Part shown: positions 41,845-50,746 of the stretch, in pieces
How the letters are laid out: the number at the start of each line of letters is the position of its first letter
Position numbering within the stretch: position 1 is the first letter of the stretch
DNA from: Sphingosinicella sp. YJ22
Lineage (GTDB): Bacteria; Pseudomonadota; Alphaproteobacteria; Sphingomonadales; Sphingomonadaceae
DNA: 63,235 bases
Direction: 5' to 3'
Assembly: GCF_011320075.1 (NCBI RefSeq)
Contig: NZ_JAANPA010000012.1
Span: 1-63,235, forward strand
Position numbers and translations under genes: made by a program
Notes under the pieces: generated by a model
Databases searched by the model: none
What the model was told of the DNA's origin: nothing
The model's input: the letters and a program-made list of their open reading frames with translations, nothing else

Positions 41845-44073
41845 TCAGCCGCACTTTGAGAAGCCGCACTCCAGGCAGTTGCTGCACCCTTCCATCTTGA
41901 TCATGCCCGCAACGCCGCATTGCGGGCAGCTCGGCCCCGGCCGCGCGGCGGCCACCGTATCTGCCTCTTCGATCACCGGGAGGAGCGGCTCGGCCTGGCC
42001 GAGGTGACGCTCGATGACCCCGCCAATGGCGGCGAGCAGCGAGGGCACATATTTGCGCTGCATCCAGGTGCCGCCCCGCGGGTCGAACACCGCCTTCAGC
42101 TCCTCCGCGACGAACGACACGTCGCCGCCGCGGCGGAACACCGCCGAGATCATCCGGGTGAGCCCGAGCGTCCAGGCATAATGCTCCATGTTCTTGGAGT
42201 TGATGAAGATCTCGAACGGGCGCCGGCCGCTCGGCGTGTCGATGTCGTTGATGGTGACATAGACGGCGTGCGGGCTGTCGGGCCATTTGAGCTTGTAGGT
42301 CGTGCCCTCCAGCGCCTCGGCGCGCGGCGCCAGCACCGGCTCCGCCATCGGCGCCGGCTCGGCCAGGGCCGGCGTCTTGTCCTCGACGGACAGGACCGAT
42401 CCGGTGACCGCATTCGGGCGGTAGGTGGTGAGGCCCTTGCAGCCGAGCGCATAGCCCTCGACGTAGATGTCGGCGAAATCCTCGAAGCCGATATCCTCGG
42501 GGCAATTGACCGTCTTGGAGATCGAGCTGTCGACCAGCTCCTGCGCAGCTGCCTGCATCGCCAGGTGATCGGCGGGCTTCAGCGTCTGGGCGCTGACGAA
42601 CAGCCCCTCGGGCGGCGGCGCGTCGCCCTTGACGCTCCGCCACACGCGAAGCGCATAGTCCTCGACCTTCTCCTCGCGCGTGGAGTCGTCGGGCTGGCGG
42701 ATCTTGCGCGTGTAGGAATAAGCGAAGACCGGCTCGATTCCGGACGAAACGTTGCCGGCGAGAAGCGAGGTCGTGCCGGTCGGCGCGATCGAGGTGAGGC
42801 AGCCGTTCCTGAGCCCGTGCTCGGCGATCAGAGCGCGGGTCTCATCGTCGAGGCCCGCCAAGTTCGGCCGATCGAGCATCGCCGCGTCGTAGAGCGGGAA
42901 CGGCCCCTTCTCGGCCGCGAGCCGGGCCGAGGCGCGATAGGCTTCGCGCTTGATGATCTCCAGCCAGCGGCGGGTGAGCTCGACCGCCGCCGGGCTGCCA
43001 TAGGCCGCGCCGCAGAACAGGAGCGCGTCGGCGAGGCCGGTGATGCCGAGGCCGATCCGGCGCTTGGCCTTCGCCTCCGCCTCCTGTTGCGGCAGCGGGT
43101 AGCGCGAGATGTCGATCACGTTGTCGAGCATCCGGACCGCGGTCTGGGTGATCTCGGCGAGCGCCGCCTCGTCCACCTCGGCATCCAGCTCGAACGGCCG
43201 CTCGACCAGGCTGGCGAGGTTGATCGAACCGAGCAGGCAGGCGCCATAGGGCGGAAGCATCTGCTCTCCGCACGGATTGCTCGCGCTGATCTCTTCGCAA
43301 TAGCCGAGATTGTTCGCCTCGTTGACGCGGTCGACGAAGATCACGCCCGGCTCGGCGCTGTCATAAGTGGCGCGCATCAGCTTGTGCCACAGGTCGCGCG
43401 CCCGGACGGTGCGATAGGTCTCGCCGCCGAACACCAGCGGCCACTCCGCGTCCGCCGCGAGCGCGGCCATGAAGGCGTCGGTCACCAGCACCGAGATATT
43501 GAAGTTGCGGAAGCGGTTGGGGTCGCGCTTGGATTCGATGAACGCCTCGATGTCGGGATGGTCGATGCGCAGGCAGCCCATCATCGCGCCGCGGCGCTGG
43601 CCGGCCGAATGGACGGTGCGGCACATCGCGTCCCAGCAATCCATGAAGGACAAGGGCCCCGACGCCTCGGCGCCGACCCCGAGCACGGCGCTGCCGTTGG
43701 GACGGATGGTCGAGAAATCCATGCCGACCCCGCCGCCCTGCTGCATCGTCACCGCTGCCTCGCGCAGATGGGCGAAGATGCCCTCCAGGCTGTCGGGGAT
43801 CGTGCCCATGACGAAGCAATTAAACAAAGTGACCGCGCGGCCGGTCCCGGCGCCGGCGATGATCCGCCCCGCAGGGATGAAGCGGAAGTCGCGGATGGAA
43901 TCGAAGAAGCGCGCCCGCCATGCATCACGCGCCTCCTCGGGCTCGGCCTCGGCTACCGCCCGAGCGACGCGAGCGGCGGTCGCGGTGAAATCCTGGTCCG
44001 CCTCGCCCTCGCGCGGAACGTAGCGGTATTTGGCGGTCCAGATTTCCTCAGCGATCGAGACGTCGAAACCCAT
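41845..44073 (-). CDS. nrdJ: Vitamin B12-dependent ribonucleotide reductase (class II) NrdJ
   Basis: A 742-residue adenosylcobalamin-dependent reductase able to make deoxynucleotides with or without oxygen. Seen motifs are SAGQRRGAMMGCL, the active-site cysteine region SNPCGEQMLPPYGACLLGSINL, GLGITGLADAL and SIAPTGTTSLLAGNVSSGIEP. The C-terminus has a zinc-ribbon-like CPQCG..CSNCLECGFSKCG that supplies the reducing cysteines. The ATG at 44073 follows GGGAGG. I see no cobalamin riboswitch in the 140 bp upstream. Convergent with and 1 bp from the Fnr gene. Confidence 0.95.
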   Translation of the reverse strand: MGFDVSIAEEIWTAKYRYVPREGEADQDFTATAARVARAVAEAEPEEARDAWRARFFDSIRDFRFIPAGRIIAGAGTGRAVTLFNCFVMGTIPDSLEGIFAHLREAAVTMQQGGGVGMDFSTIRPNGSAVLGVGAEASGPLSFMDCWDAMCRTVHSAGQRRGAMMGCLRIDHPDIEAFIESKRDPNRFRNFNISVLVTDAFMAALAADAEWPLVFGGETYRTVRARDLWHKLMRATYDSAEPGVIFVDRVNEANNLGYCEEISASNPCGEQMLPPYGACLLGSINLASLVERPFELDAEVDEAALAEITQTAVRMLDNVIDISRYPLPQQEAEAKAKRRIGLGITGLADALLFCGAAYGSPAAVELTRRWLEIIKREAYRASARLAAEKGPFPLYDAAMLDRPNLAGLDDETRALIAEHGLRNGCLTSIAPTGTTSLLAGNVSSGIEPVFAYSYTRKIRQPDDSTREEKVEDYALRVWRSVKGDAPPPEGLFVSAQTLKPADHLAMQAAAQELVDSSISKTVNCPEDIGFEDFADIYVEGYALGCKGLTTYRPNAVTGSVLSVEDKTPALAEPAPMAEPVLAPRAEALEGTTYKLKWPDSPHAVYVTINDIDTPSGRRPFEIFINSKNMEHYAWTLGLTRMISAVFRRGGDVSFVAEELKAVFDPRGGTWMQRKYVPSLLAAIGGVIERHLGQAEPLLPVIEEADTVAAARPGPSCPQCGVAGMIKMEGCSNCLECGFSKCG

Positions 44074-44213
44074 ACCGTCCTCCCAACATATTGTGGTGAT
44101 TGGGATGGCATTCCTCAATATGCGGTGGATTGATCCATCGCATTGCGAAACGAAAGAAGGTGCCGACATCCCTCGGTTTGCCGCCCCCGGCACCGCTGGA
44201 TAGAAACCCGCCC

Positions 44214-44903
44214 ATGCTCGAGTTCCTGCTCGCCCTCGCCGTCTTTCTCGCGGCGCATGTCATTCCCGCCCGCACGGGGCTTCGTGCCGCGCTCGTGGCG
44301 CGAGTCGGCGAGCGCGCCTATCTTGTCGGCTATTCGCTGCTCTCGCTGGCGCTTCTCGCCTGGCTGATCCACGCCGCGATCAGCGCGCCGGTGGTGCCGC
44401 TATGGCCTGTCTCCCTCGCCCATTATTGGATTGCCCTGGTGCTGATGCTGCCGGCATCGATGCTGATGGTCGGCGGCGCGGCGAGCCCCAACCCGTTGTC
44501 GGTGAGCTTCGGTTCGGCGGGCTACGATCCCGCCGCTCCCGGCCTCGTCGGGGTGACCCGCCACCCCTTGCTGTGGGGCTTCGCGTTGTGGGCGCTGGCG
44601 CATGTCCTGCCCAATGGCGAGCTCGTGCCGCTGATCATGTTCGGCGGGTTCGGGATTGTCGCGCTGTCGGGAATGTTGATCGTAGACCGCCGCAAGCGCC
44701 GGCAGTTGGGAGCCGAGTGGGACCGGCTCTCGGCTCCGACCTCGGCATTACCCTTCGCAGCCTGCTTCCGCGATCCGGTTGCCCGACGCTGGCGTCCTGG
44801 CGCGGGAGCCATGACCGTTGCCGGCGGGACCGCGCTGTACCTGCTTCTTCTGTGGCTCCACCCTCGGGTCATCGGGCCGGACCCCGCCACGTTGCTGCTA
44901 TAA
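44214..44903 (+). CDS. nnrU: NnrU family membrane protein
   Basis: A 229-residue membrane protein with about six helices. The GLVGVTRHPLLWGFALWALAHVLPNGE motif is the NnrU/isoprenylcysteine-methyltransferase-like signature, and an early AAHVIPARTGLR is shared by the family. NnrU is linked to nitrite/NO reduction in denitrifiers; its precise job is not settled. It converges with nnrS (6-bp overlap). Confidence 0.88.
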   Translation: MLEFLLALAVFLAAHVIPARTGLRAALVARVGERAYLVGYSLLSLALLAWLIHAAISAPVVPLWPVSLAHYWIALVLMLPASMLMVGGAASPNPLSVSFGSAGYDPAAPGLVGVTRHPLLWGFALWALAHVLPNGELVPLIMFGGFGIVALSGMLIVDRRKRRQLGAEWDRLSAPTSALPFAACFRDPVARRWRPGAGAMTVAGGTALYLLLLWLHPRVIGPDPATLLL

Positions 44904-46118
44904 GCCGTTGTCGGCGCGGGGCGCGAAGAGGATCGGGCCGTAGGCGAACAGGAAAATCAGGAACGCGCCCCCCCAGGCTACAGCCGAGACCTCCATACCT
45001 AGCGTGTAGTCGATCAGCCCGAGCGGCGCAGTAACCCGGAGCACGGCCCCGATCGTGACGAGGAAATAGAGGACCACCGTCGCCGGGCTGGCGCGCAGGT
45101 CGCGGCCGGTATGGCCGAGCGTTGCGCGGGTCATGACGGCGAGGATCATCGTGGCCATCGCGCCGGCGGTGAGCGCGTGGATCGCGGCCGAGCGCGGCAC
45201 CGCCGTCCCGAGGATCGCAGCCCCAAGCAGAACCAGTCCGACCGGCACCCAGAGGTAGCCGACATGGAGGATGAAGACGAGCGGATCTGCGACCGCCTTG
45301 AGCCCATTCCAGCGCGCCAGGCGCAGCGCCTGCAGCAGGCCGGCGGCGAGGAGAAACATGCCCACCACCGGTCGATCCGGGAGCGCTACCCATGCCAGGA
45401 GCGCGGCCGAGGTGACTGCGATCGTCGCCATGTCGAAGCTACCCGGCTGGCCGGGCAGGCCCTGCTTCACCCCTCGCTTGGCCAGCCAGTTGCGCGTGAA
45501 GGACGGGATGATCCGGCCGCCGATCAGGGAGATCATCACCACGACCAGAGCCAGCCCCGCCCGCCAGCCGAGGCCCTCGTCGGCCACCACCCCGGCCGCG
45601 GCCGCATGGTCGAGCGCGTTGGCGAGGCCGAACAGCATCACAAGGCCGACGATCGGCACGTTTCGATTCTTGGCCGCGAGAACCTCGCGCGCACCCATTA
45701 GCGCGAGCACGAGATAGAAACCTACGTCCAGTGCAGCCGCGGGGCCGTGGCCGACTTCCCCCGAGAAGAGGACCGCCACGCGCGCGAGACCCCACAAGGC
45801 GAATAGCGACGCGAGCGGCGCGCCGGCGATCGGGAGCCGTCCGGTCCAGTTGGGAATGGCGGTGAGGAGAAAGCCGGCAATCACCGCTCCGACGAATCCG
45901 AACAGCATTTCGTGGCGGTGCCAGGTCAATGGCTCGAGCGCGCTCGGCAGTGCCGTGACTCCCGCGAGTGCCAAGAGCCACAAAGTCAGAGCGACGACCG
46001 CCCATATGGCGCCTCCGAAGAAGAACGGCCTGAAGCCGCCTCTCAGAAAGGCCGGCGCGGCCGCCATCCTTGACCGCCTCAGCGCCAGCATTCGTTCTCC
46101 ACGCGTCTCCACGATCAT
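44898..46118 (-). CDS. nnrS: NnrS family heme- and copper-containing membrane protein
   Basis: A 406-residue protein with about twelve transmembrane helices. Family motifs include GFRPFFFGGAIWA, WHRHEMLFGFVGAVIAGFLLTAIPNWTG, GGRIIPSFTRNW and HALTAGAMATMILAVMTRATLGHTGR, with histidines likely to bind heme or copper. NnrS relieves nitric oxide stress in other bacteria. No NO reductase or nitrite reductase gene is in the window, so NnrS may protect against NO formed from nitrite. The ATG at 46118 is preceded by GAGGAG. An FNR-like half-palindrome is upstream. Confidence 0.92.
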   Translation of the reverse strand: MIVETRGERMLALRRSRMAAAPAFLRGGFRPFFFGGAIWAVVALTLWLLALAGVTALPSALEPLTWHRHEMLFGFVGAVIAGFLLTAIPNWTGRLPIAGAPLASLFALWGLARVAVLFSGEVGHGPAAALDVGFYLVLALMGAREVLAAKNRNVPIVGLVMLFGLANALDHAAAAGVVADEGLGWRAGLALVVVMISLIGGRIIPSFTRNWLAKRGVKQGLPGQPGSFDMATIAVTSAALLAWVALPDRPVVGMFLLAAGLLQALRLARWNGLKAVADPLVFILHVGYLWVPVGLVLLGAAILGTAVPRSAAIHALTAGAMATMILAVMTRATLGHTGRDLRASPATVVLYFLVTIGAVLRVTAPLGLIDYTLGMEVSAVAWGGAFLIFLFAYGPILFAPRADNGL

Positions 46119-46166
46119 GCTCCTCGAGATAATGGGGACCGGTCGCACCCCTTTCCCCGCCGGCAA

Positions 46167-46180
46167 TTGATCTGGCTCAC
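46167..46180. promoter_or_regulatory. Imperfect FNR box upstream of nnrS
   Basis: TTGATCTGGCTCAC keeps the left half TTGAT and three of five right-half positions. It is 49 bp upstream of the nnrS ATG and 60 bp upstream of the divergent small membrane protein. Confidence 0.5.
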
Positions 46181-46240
46181 TTCTGCGCGGCTCTGGCCCT
46201 CTACAGGGGGGACCTCAATCTTTGTGTGAAGGAGCGGGAA

Positions 46241-46726
46241 ATGCGTCACGAACGCGCACTGGACAAAGCCAGCTATGAGAAGGTGGACGCACCTCACTTG
46301 TGGACCGGCGGTCCGCAAGTCGCCACGCTGCCGATCGCTGAATTCGCCGAGCATGGAGCAGTGGCACAGGCGCCGACTCCGTCTGCTCCAGAAGTGCCCG
46401 CCGCAGTCGGTGGAATGATCGCTATCGCTTATGCGGGGCTAATCGGGGCATTCGCGGTTGCGACCGTAGGCTCAGCCGAATCGCTATTCGCGGTTGTCAT
46501 CGCCGCCTTGTTCGTGGTTGCCTTCTTTACCGTTCCGCGCATCTTCCTCGCGGTCGAGCCGAAGGCACAGAAGCGCTCGAGCTTCGACCGGTTCATGATC
46601 GACGGCATCCAGACCCTGACCGGTCACAATTCCGGCCCCGCCGCGCTGATCCAGATGCTGATCGTGCCGGTTCTCCTGACCTTCGCCGCCCTGGCCATGG
46701 GAATTGCTGCGGCGATCTACCTTTGA
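46241..46726 (+). CDS. Hypothetical membrane protein of the nitrate island
   Basis: A 161-residue protein from an ATG preceded by AAGGAG at good spacing. The first 60 residues are soluble, with GPQVATLPIAEFAEHG; three hydrophobic segments follow (about 62-84, 86-104 and 142-161). The middle part FDRFMIDGIQTLTGHNSGPAALIQML may face the cytoplasm. No family name assigned. Divergent from nnrS and sharing its FNR-like box, so likely induced under low oxygen. Confidence 0.7.
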   Translation: MRHERALDKASYEKVDAPHLWTGGPQVATLPIAEFAEHGAVAQAPTPSAPEVPAAVGGMIAIAYAGLIGAFAVATVGSAESLFAVVIAALFVVAFFTVPRIFLAVEPKAQKRSSFDRFMIDGIQTLTGHNSGPAALIQMLIVPVLLTFAALAMGIAAAIYL

Positions 46727-47209
46727 GCCACAAGGGTAGCGCTGCTTAGCGGCGGGGAGAGAGGATAAGGAGCCGAGCGAGTTGATAAGCTTCGGGTCGC
46801 ACGGGATTCTGTAATATTCCTATCGCGCGGGCCCGGCTGCCGAGGAGCAGGGCTATGTCTCGTAAGGGGCTGCCGGACGGGCAGAGCAATAGGATGGGGA
46901 TCATCCCAGCGGCATGGCCTCGAGCGAGGCTGACTTGGCTCACCGGGCCGACTGTGGAACCCCCAGGGTCGAGCGCGGGGCCTGAAAGCGATCCAGCCGC
47001 CCGCCGTCCGCTTTCCGGAAATCCGGACAAAGCCTCGGATTTCTGATTAGGGCGCGAAGCAGACATCTCCGCGACCGTCTCCGACCCACAGGGTTCGCTT
47101 GGGTCAAAGCGTACCAGATTCCCAACTGACAAACCCGGCCACGATGGGAACGTTGGTCAAATCGCGCTTCCGCTTGGCCAAAAAACGGCAGATTTGCGCG
47201 GGTGCGCTT
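46727..47209. other. Gene-free right end of the nitrate island
   Basis: About 480 bp with no convincing gene. Frames on the minus strand (up to 128 codons) have no recognisable start, ribosome site or family. The last 40 bp (TTGGCC..CAGATTTGCGCGGG) recur with changes just before the third tRNA fragment at 56.33 kb, so they are probably an integrase arm of the attachment site. Confidence 0.5.
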
Positions 47210-47262
47210 TGTTGACATCGCAGGGGTCGCAAGTTCAATCCTTGCCACGCCCACCATTTTCT
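47210..47262 (+). repeat. Attachment-site core, copy 2 (exact 53-bp tRNA-Val fragment)
   Basis: Identical to 9322-9374 for 53 bp, from the tRNA anticodon loop to the CCA and TTTTCT beyond. The 5' half of the tRNA is missing, so it is not a functional tRNA. It marks the far boundary of the 37.9-kb segment holding CBASS, satellite and nitrate genes. Confidence 0.88.
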
Positions 47263-47363
47263 CTTTTGAAATCAGCGCCGTGACGGCGTAGATGCCGCGG
47301 CGACCACGGCGCTGCCGCTGCGGCAGGAGCGAGCGGCCGCGTGTCCTCGCTTGCGAACTCGAG

Positions 47364-47759
47364 TTATTCGGTAATCACCTGATACTCGATTTCACGCTGA
47401 CGCTCACCCCTGTAGTCGAGCGCCAGGCGGATCGTCCCGCTGCCCGCTGACGTGCCCACGAAACGGAAGATCTTCTCGGTGTCGGAGCCCTCGGTCCGCT
47501 CCTCCTCTTCGCCGTAGAGAAATCCTTCCGAACGAAGGTTCGCGGGGACGTCGAGGACGGTCCACACATTTCCGATCGACGGATTGTCACTAACCCGAAT
47601 TCCGATCCACTGGCCCGTCCGGATCCTGGCTGGCCGGTCGGTATCCTCGGGACCCAAGAGGCGCTCATACGCTTGCCCAGGTTGCTCGGACGGTTCGCTC
47701 GCAGCACCACAGGCCGAGTTCAGGAGTGCCATCGGGAGCAGCAGAAACGCGCGCATCAT
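47364..47759 (-). CDS. Chagasin-like (I42) cysteine-protease-inhibitor lipoprotein
   Basis: A 131-residue predicted lipoprotein: signal peptide then lipobox LNSAC (Cys17). The mature part has DNPSIGNVWTVL, matching the NPTTG loop of chagasin-type inhibitors, and a C-terminal TIRLALDYRGER strand, where chagasin has a YRRPW-like loop. The family inhibits papain-like proteases. The middle glycine loop is replaced by an acidic EEEERTEGSD stretch. Fold assignment is by eye. First gene beyond the attachment site. Confidence 0.6.
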   Translation of the reverse strand: MMRAFLLLPMALLNSACGAASEPSEQPGQAYERLLGPEDTDRPARIRTGQWIGIRVSDNPSIGNVWTVLDVPANLRSEGFLYGEEEERTEGSDTEKIFRFVGTSAGSGTIRLALDYRGERQREIEYQVITE

Positions 47760-47878
47760 CGCAACCTGCCACGCTCATTTCGCCGGTCAAGCCAGCGGTG
47801 CCGTCAAAAAATCAAGGCGCGGCGGCTGACCTCATCCACAAGGTTGCGCGTGTCCGCCCTGCCGCTAGCTTGCTGGCG

Positions 47879-48454
47879 ATGAGCGGACGAGTAGCGAGGG
47901 ATCGGAAAAGCGAACGCAACGGCCTCGTTGTTTCACTCCTCATTTTCTCGTTGCCGGCGCTTCTCGCATCGCTCCTCGCAATGGTCATTCTGGGCAATGT
48001 CATGGCGCCACTGGTTCAGACGGGCGCCGATCCCCTAGTGCTCGGCGGCTGCGCAGGGACGGCAGTGGCGAGCGCGCTCGCACTGGCTGCCATCCTTCGG
48101 GAGCGACCGGGTCTGAAGCTCGCCCTCGTCTTGTTCACCATTGCGGCTGGGGCCGGCTTCACCGGCGGCATCGTCTTGGCCTGGATCGGCAATGCCGCCC
48201 TCGCGAGTGGGCCGCCCGAACGACGGATCATCCGGATCCTGGCAGCCGAATCTCGCTACGCCGGCCGTGGCCCTCCGCGTCATGTGGTTGTTGTGCCGAA
48301 CTGGACTCGTCAACGCGCGACGGTGGAGCTGGAAGTGGGCCATGAACTCAGCCGTTATGCTAGCGGTGGCTGCATCGAGGTGGTGCTTCGTCCCGGCAGC
48401 TTCGGGGCGCCGCGCCTGGCGGATCACAGGCCGGTATCCTGTCCTTCGAGCTGA
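47879..48454 (+). CDS. Hypothetical membrane protein
   Basis: About 191 residues from the ATG at 47879; the open frame begins earlier but without similarity or ribosome site. A basic N-terminus is followed by three hydrophobic helices (about 18-42, 52-68 and 76-100), then a soluble domain of about 90 residues with HVVVVPNWTRQRATVELEVGHEL. No family recognised. Start uncertain. Confidence 0.5.
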   Translation: MSGRVARDRKSERNGLVVSLLIFSLPALLASLLAMVILGNVMAPLVQTGADPLVLGGCAGTAVASALALAAILRERPGLKLALVLFTIAAGAGFTGGIVLAWIGNAALASGPPERRIIRILAAESRYAGRGPPRHVVVVPNWTRQRATVELEVGHELSRYASGGCIEVVLRPGSFGAPRLADHRPVSCPSS

Positions 48455-48599
48455 TCTCCCGCGCCGCCCGCGAACGTCTGCTTTCGCGCCTGTCGAATGA
48501 CGCTGATAGACGAACGGGAGCGTAAAGAGGGGCAAATGATATTGCGGTGGGCGTGAAGGTGGCGCGGGCTGATCAGCGGCCCTGACAGCGCGCGCACCG

Positions 48600-50588
48600 T
48601 CATTCCATCCGCCGCGCGTGGCGGAAGCGCGCATAGCGATTCAGCAGGTCGTTGATCAGCTGGTCGATGCTGTAGTCGGTCACGTCGCGCGATTGATCGC
48701 TGTCGGGAGACGATGCCACCGCGCGATAATGCAACCGTTCCGAGCCATGTGTCTTCCGGGATTCGGCGAAGGCGAAGCTCGGCGCGCGGAAGCCACGGGC
48801 GCGGATCGTATAATGGAAGGCTCCGCGCTCGGCGTGGGGCACGACGAGGGCGAGATGGTCCTCCTGCTGCGCGACGGTGGGGGAAAGGCCCCGCTCGCGC
48901 ATTTGAGCGGCCACCGCGTCCAGCGCCTCGCGCGCGGTACCCGCGAGAAAAACCGCGACCGAGTCCCGGTCATGATAATGAAGGATGTTGGCGAGCCGGT
49001 GCTGCCACCCGATCTCCCCGTCGGGCTTCCCGTCGTCCACGGTCGACAGGTCGGTCGGGGTTCCTTTCCCCTCCATCTGCAATGCGCGAAGCAAGCCATA
49101 GCAGATGAAGACCATCACCACGGTGAAAGGAAGTGCGCTGGCGATCGCGGCCGTCTGAAGCGCTTCGAGGCCTCCGGCAACCAGCAATACCGCGGCCACG
49201 ACACCCGCGCTGACTGCCCAGAAGACGCGCTGCCAGACCGGAGGATTGGGCGCATCCCCGGAAGTGATCGTGTCGATCACCAGAGCGCCCGAATCCGCCG
49301 AGGTCACGAAGAAGGTGATGACAAGCAGGGTCGCAAGTCCCGATGCGACGACCGAAAACGGCAACTGCTCCAACGTCTCGAACAACGCCACGGGCATGTC
49401 GTTGACCGCAGTCGTCGCGAGGTCCGCCGCACCACTCAAGTCCATCTGGATCGCGGTGTTCCCGAACACGGTCATCCATAGGAAGGTGAAGAGCGACGGG
49501 ACCAGCAGAACGCCGACGACAAACTCGCGGATCGTGCGGCCTCGGGAAATGCGGGCGATGAACATGCCGACGAAAGGCGACCAGGAGATCCACCAGCCCC
49601 AGTAGAAGAGCGTCCAGTCGCCAAACCAAGCGTTAGGCTCATAAGCATACATTCGGAACGTCCGCTGCACCACGCTGCCCAGATAGGCACCGATATTCTG
49701 CACGTAGGCCTGCATCAGGAACACGGTGGAGCCGGTGACGAGCACAAAGACGAGGAGGGACACTGCCAGGACGATGTTGAGTTCGGACAGGCGCTTGATG
49801 CCCTTATCGAGCCCGGCCACCGCAGAAAGGGTTGCCATGCCGGTGATGACCGCGATCAGCACGATCTGGATAAACACGTTGGTCGGCAGGCCGAAGAGGT
49901 GGGCGAAACCGGCATTGACCTGGAGCACGCCGAAGCCGAGCGAGGTCGCCACGCCGAACATCGTGCCGATCACTGCGAAGATGTCGATCGCATGACCGAT
50001 CGGGCCATGAATGCGCTTGCCGATCAGCGGATAGAGCGAGGAGCGGATGGTCAGCGGAAGGCCGCGTCTGAACGCGAAATAGGCGAGCGCCAGCCCGACG
50101 ACGATGTAGATTGCCCAGGCGTGCAGACCCCAGTGGAAGAAGGTGAGCACCATCGCCTGTCGCGCCGACTCGATCGTTCGGCCTTCGCCGACCGGCGGCA
50201 GGGCATAATGCTGGATCGGCTCGGCCACGCCGAAGAACAGCAGGCCGATGCCCATCCCGGCACTGAACAGCATCGCGAACCAGGAGAGGTAGCTAAATTC
50301 CGGCTCGGATTCGTCTGGCCCCAGCTTAACGTCGCCGTAGCGGCTCATCATCAGGAAGAGCACGAAGAGCAGGAAGCCCGCGACGGCAAGGACATAGAAC
50401 CAGCCGAGGTCGACGATGATGGTGGCCTGCACGGCGGCGGATAGCCGACCGGCCTCCCCGGCGAAAAGGGAACCGAACAGGACGAAGGCGAGGATCAACG
50501 CGGCCGATATGAAGAACACCGGCGGGCTCACCTGGATTCGCTGGCTGCGTTGCGGCGGCATCTCAGTCGTCGGCGGAGGCTCGGTCAT
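48600..50588 (-). CDS. betT: BCCT-family transporter, BetT-like (choline/betaine uptake)
   Basis: A 662-residue transporter with twelve helices of the betaine-choline-carnitine family. The conserved core motif is FYWGWWISWSPFVGMFIARISRGRTIREF, with GMGIGLLFFGVAEPIQHY earlier and FFVTSADSGALV later. A long C-terminal cytoplasmic domain (about 520-662) is typical of the BetT group and of osmosensing. It probably imports choline or betaine with protons or sodium under osmotic stress, matching the nearby NAGGN operon. Substrate not proven. Confidence 0.9.
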   Translation of the reverse strand: MTEPPPTTEMPPQRSQRIQVSPPVFFISAALILAFVLFGSLFAGEAGRLSAAVQATIIVDLGWFYVLAVAGFLLFVLFLMMSRYGDVKLGPDESEPEFSYLSWFAMLFSAGMGIGLLFFGVAEPIQHYALPPVGEGRTIESARQAMVLTFFHWGLHAWAIYIVVGLALAYFAFRRGLPLTIRSSLYPLIGKRIHGPIGHAIDIFAVIGTMFGVATSLGFGVLQVNAGFAHLFGLPTNVFIQIVLIAVITGMATLSAVAGLDKGIKRLSELNIVLAVSLLVFVLVTGSTVFLMQAYVQNIGAYLGSVVQRTFRMYAYEPNAWFGDWTLFYWGWWISWSPFVGMFIARISRGRTIREFVVGVLLVPSLFTFLWMTVFGNTAIQMDLSGAADLATTAVNDMPVALFETLEQLPFSVVASGLATLLVITFFVTSADSGALVIDTITSGDAPNPPVWQRVFWAVSAGVVAAVLLVAGGLEALQTAAIASALPFTVVMVFICYGLLRALQMEGKGTPTDLSTVDDGKPDGEIGWQHRLANILHYHDRDSVAVFLAGTAREALDAVAAQMRERGLSPTVAQQEDHLALVVPHAERGAFHYTIRARGFRAPSFAFAESRKTHGSERLHYRAVASSPDSDQSRDVTDYSIDQLINDLLNRYARFRHARRME

Positions 50589-50746
50589 GAGACCCTTTTC
50601 GGGTGCAACGTGGTGATGCGTGAATACAGGGCAACGAGGATAATCGCCGGGAGTTGCCGAGGCGCTACGGAACGATGCTCAGTCCTCGCAAATGCTCATC
50701 TGGACCGGCAATAATCGACCGGCCGACAAGTCGCTAGGCTACATCC

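Noticed and set aside
44074-44213. Possible cobalamin riboswitch upstream of the B12-dependent nrdJ
   Set aside because: The 140-bp leader is too short and lacks a B12-box-like sequence; a TTGATCCATCGCA stretch is only a half FNR site.
46746-47132. Minus-strand ORF with a C-terminus faintly like a receiver domain
   Set aside because: No aspartate pocket, no ribosome site and a Ser/Gly/Pro-rich rest; similarity is too weak to call a fragment.
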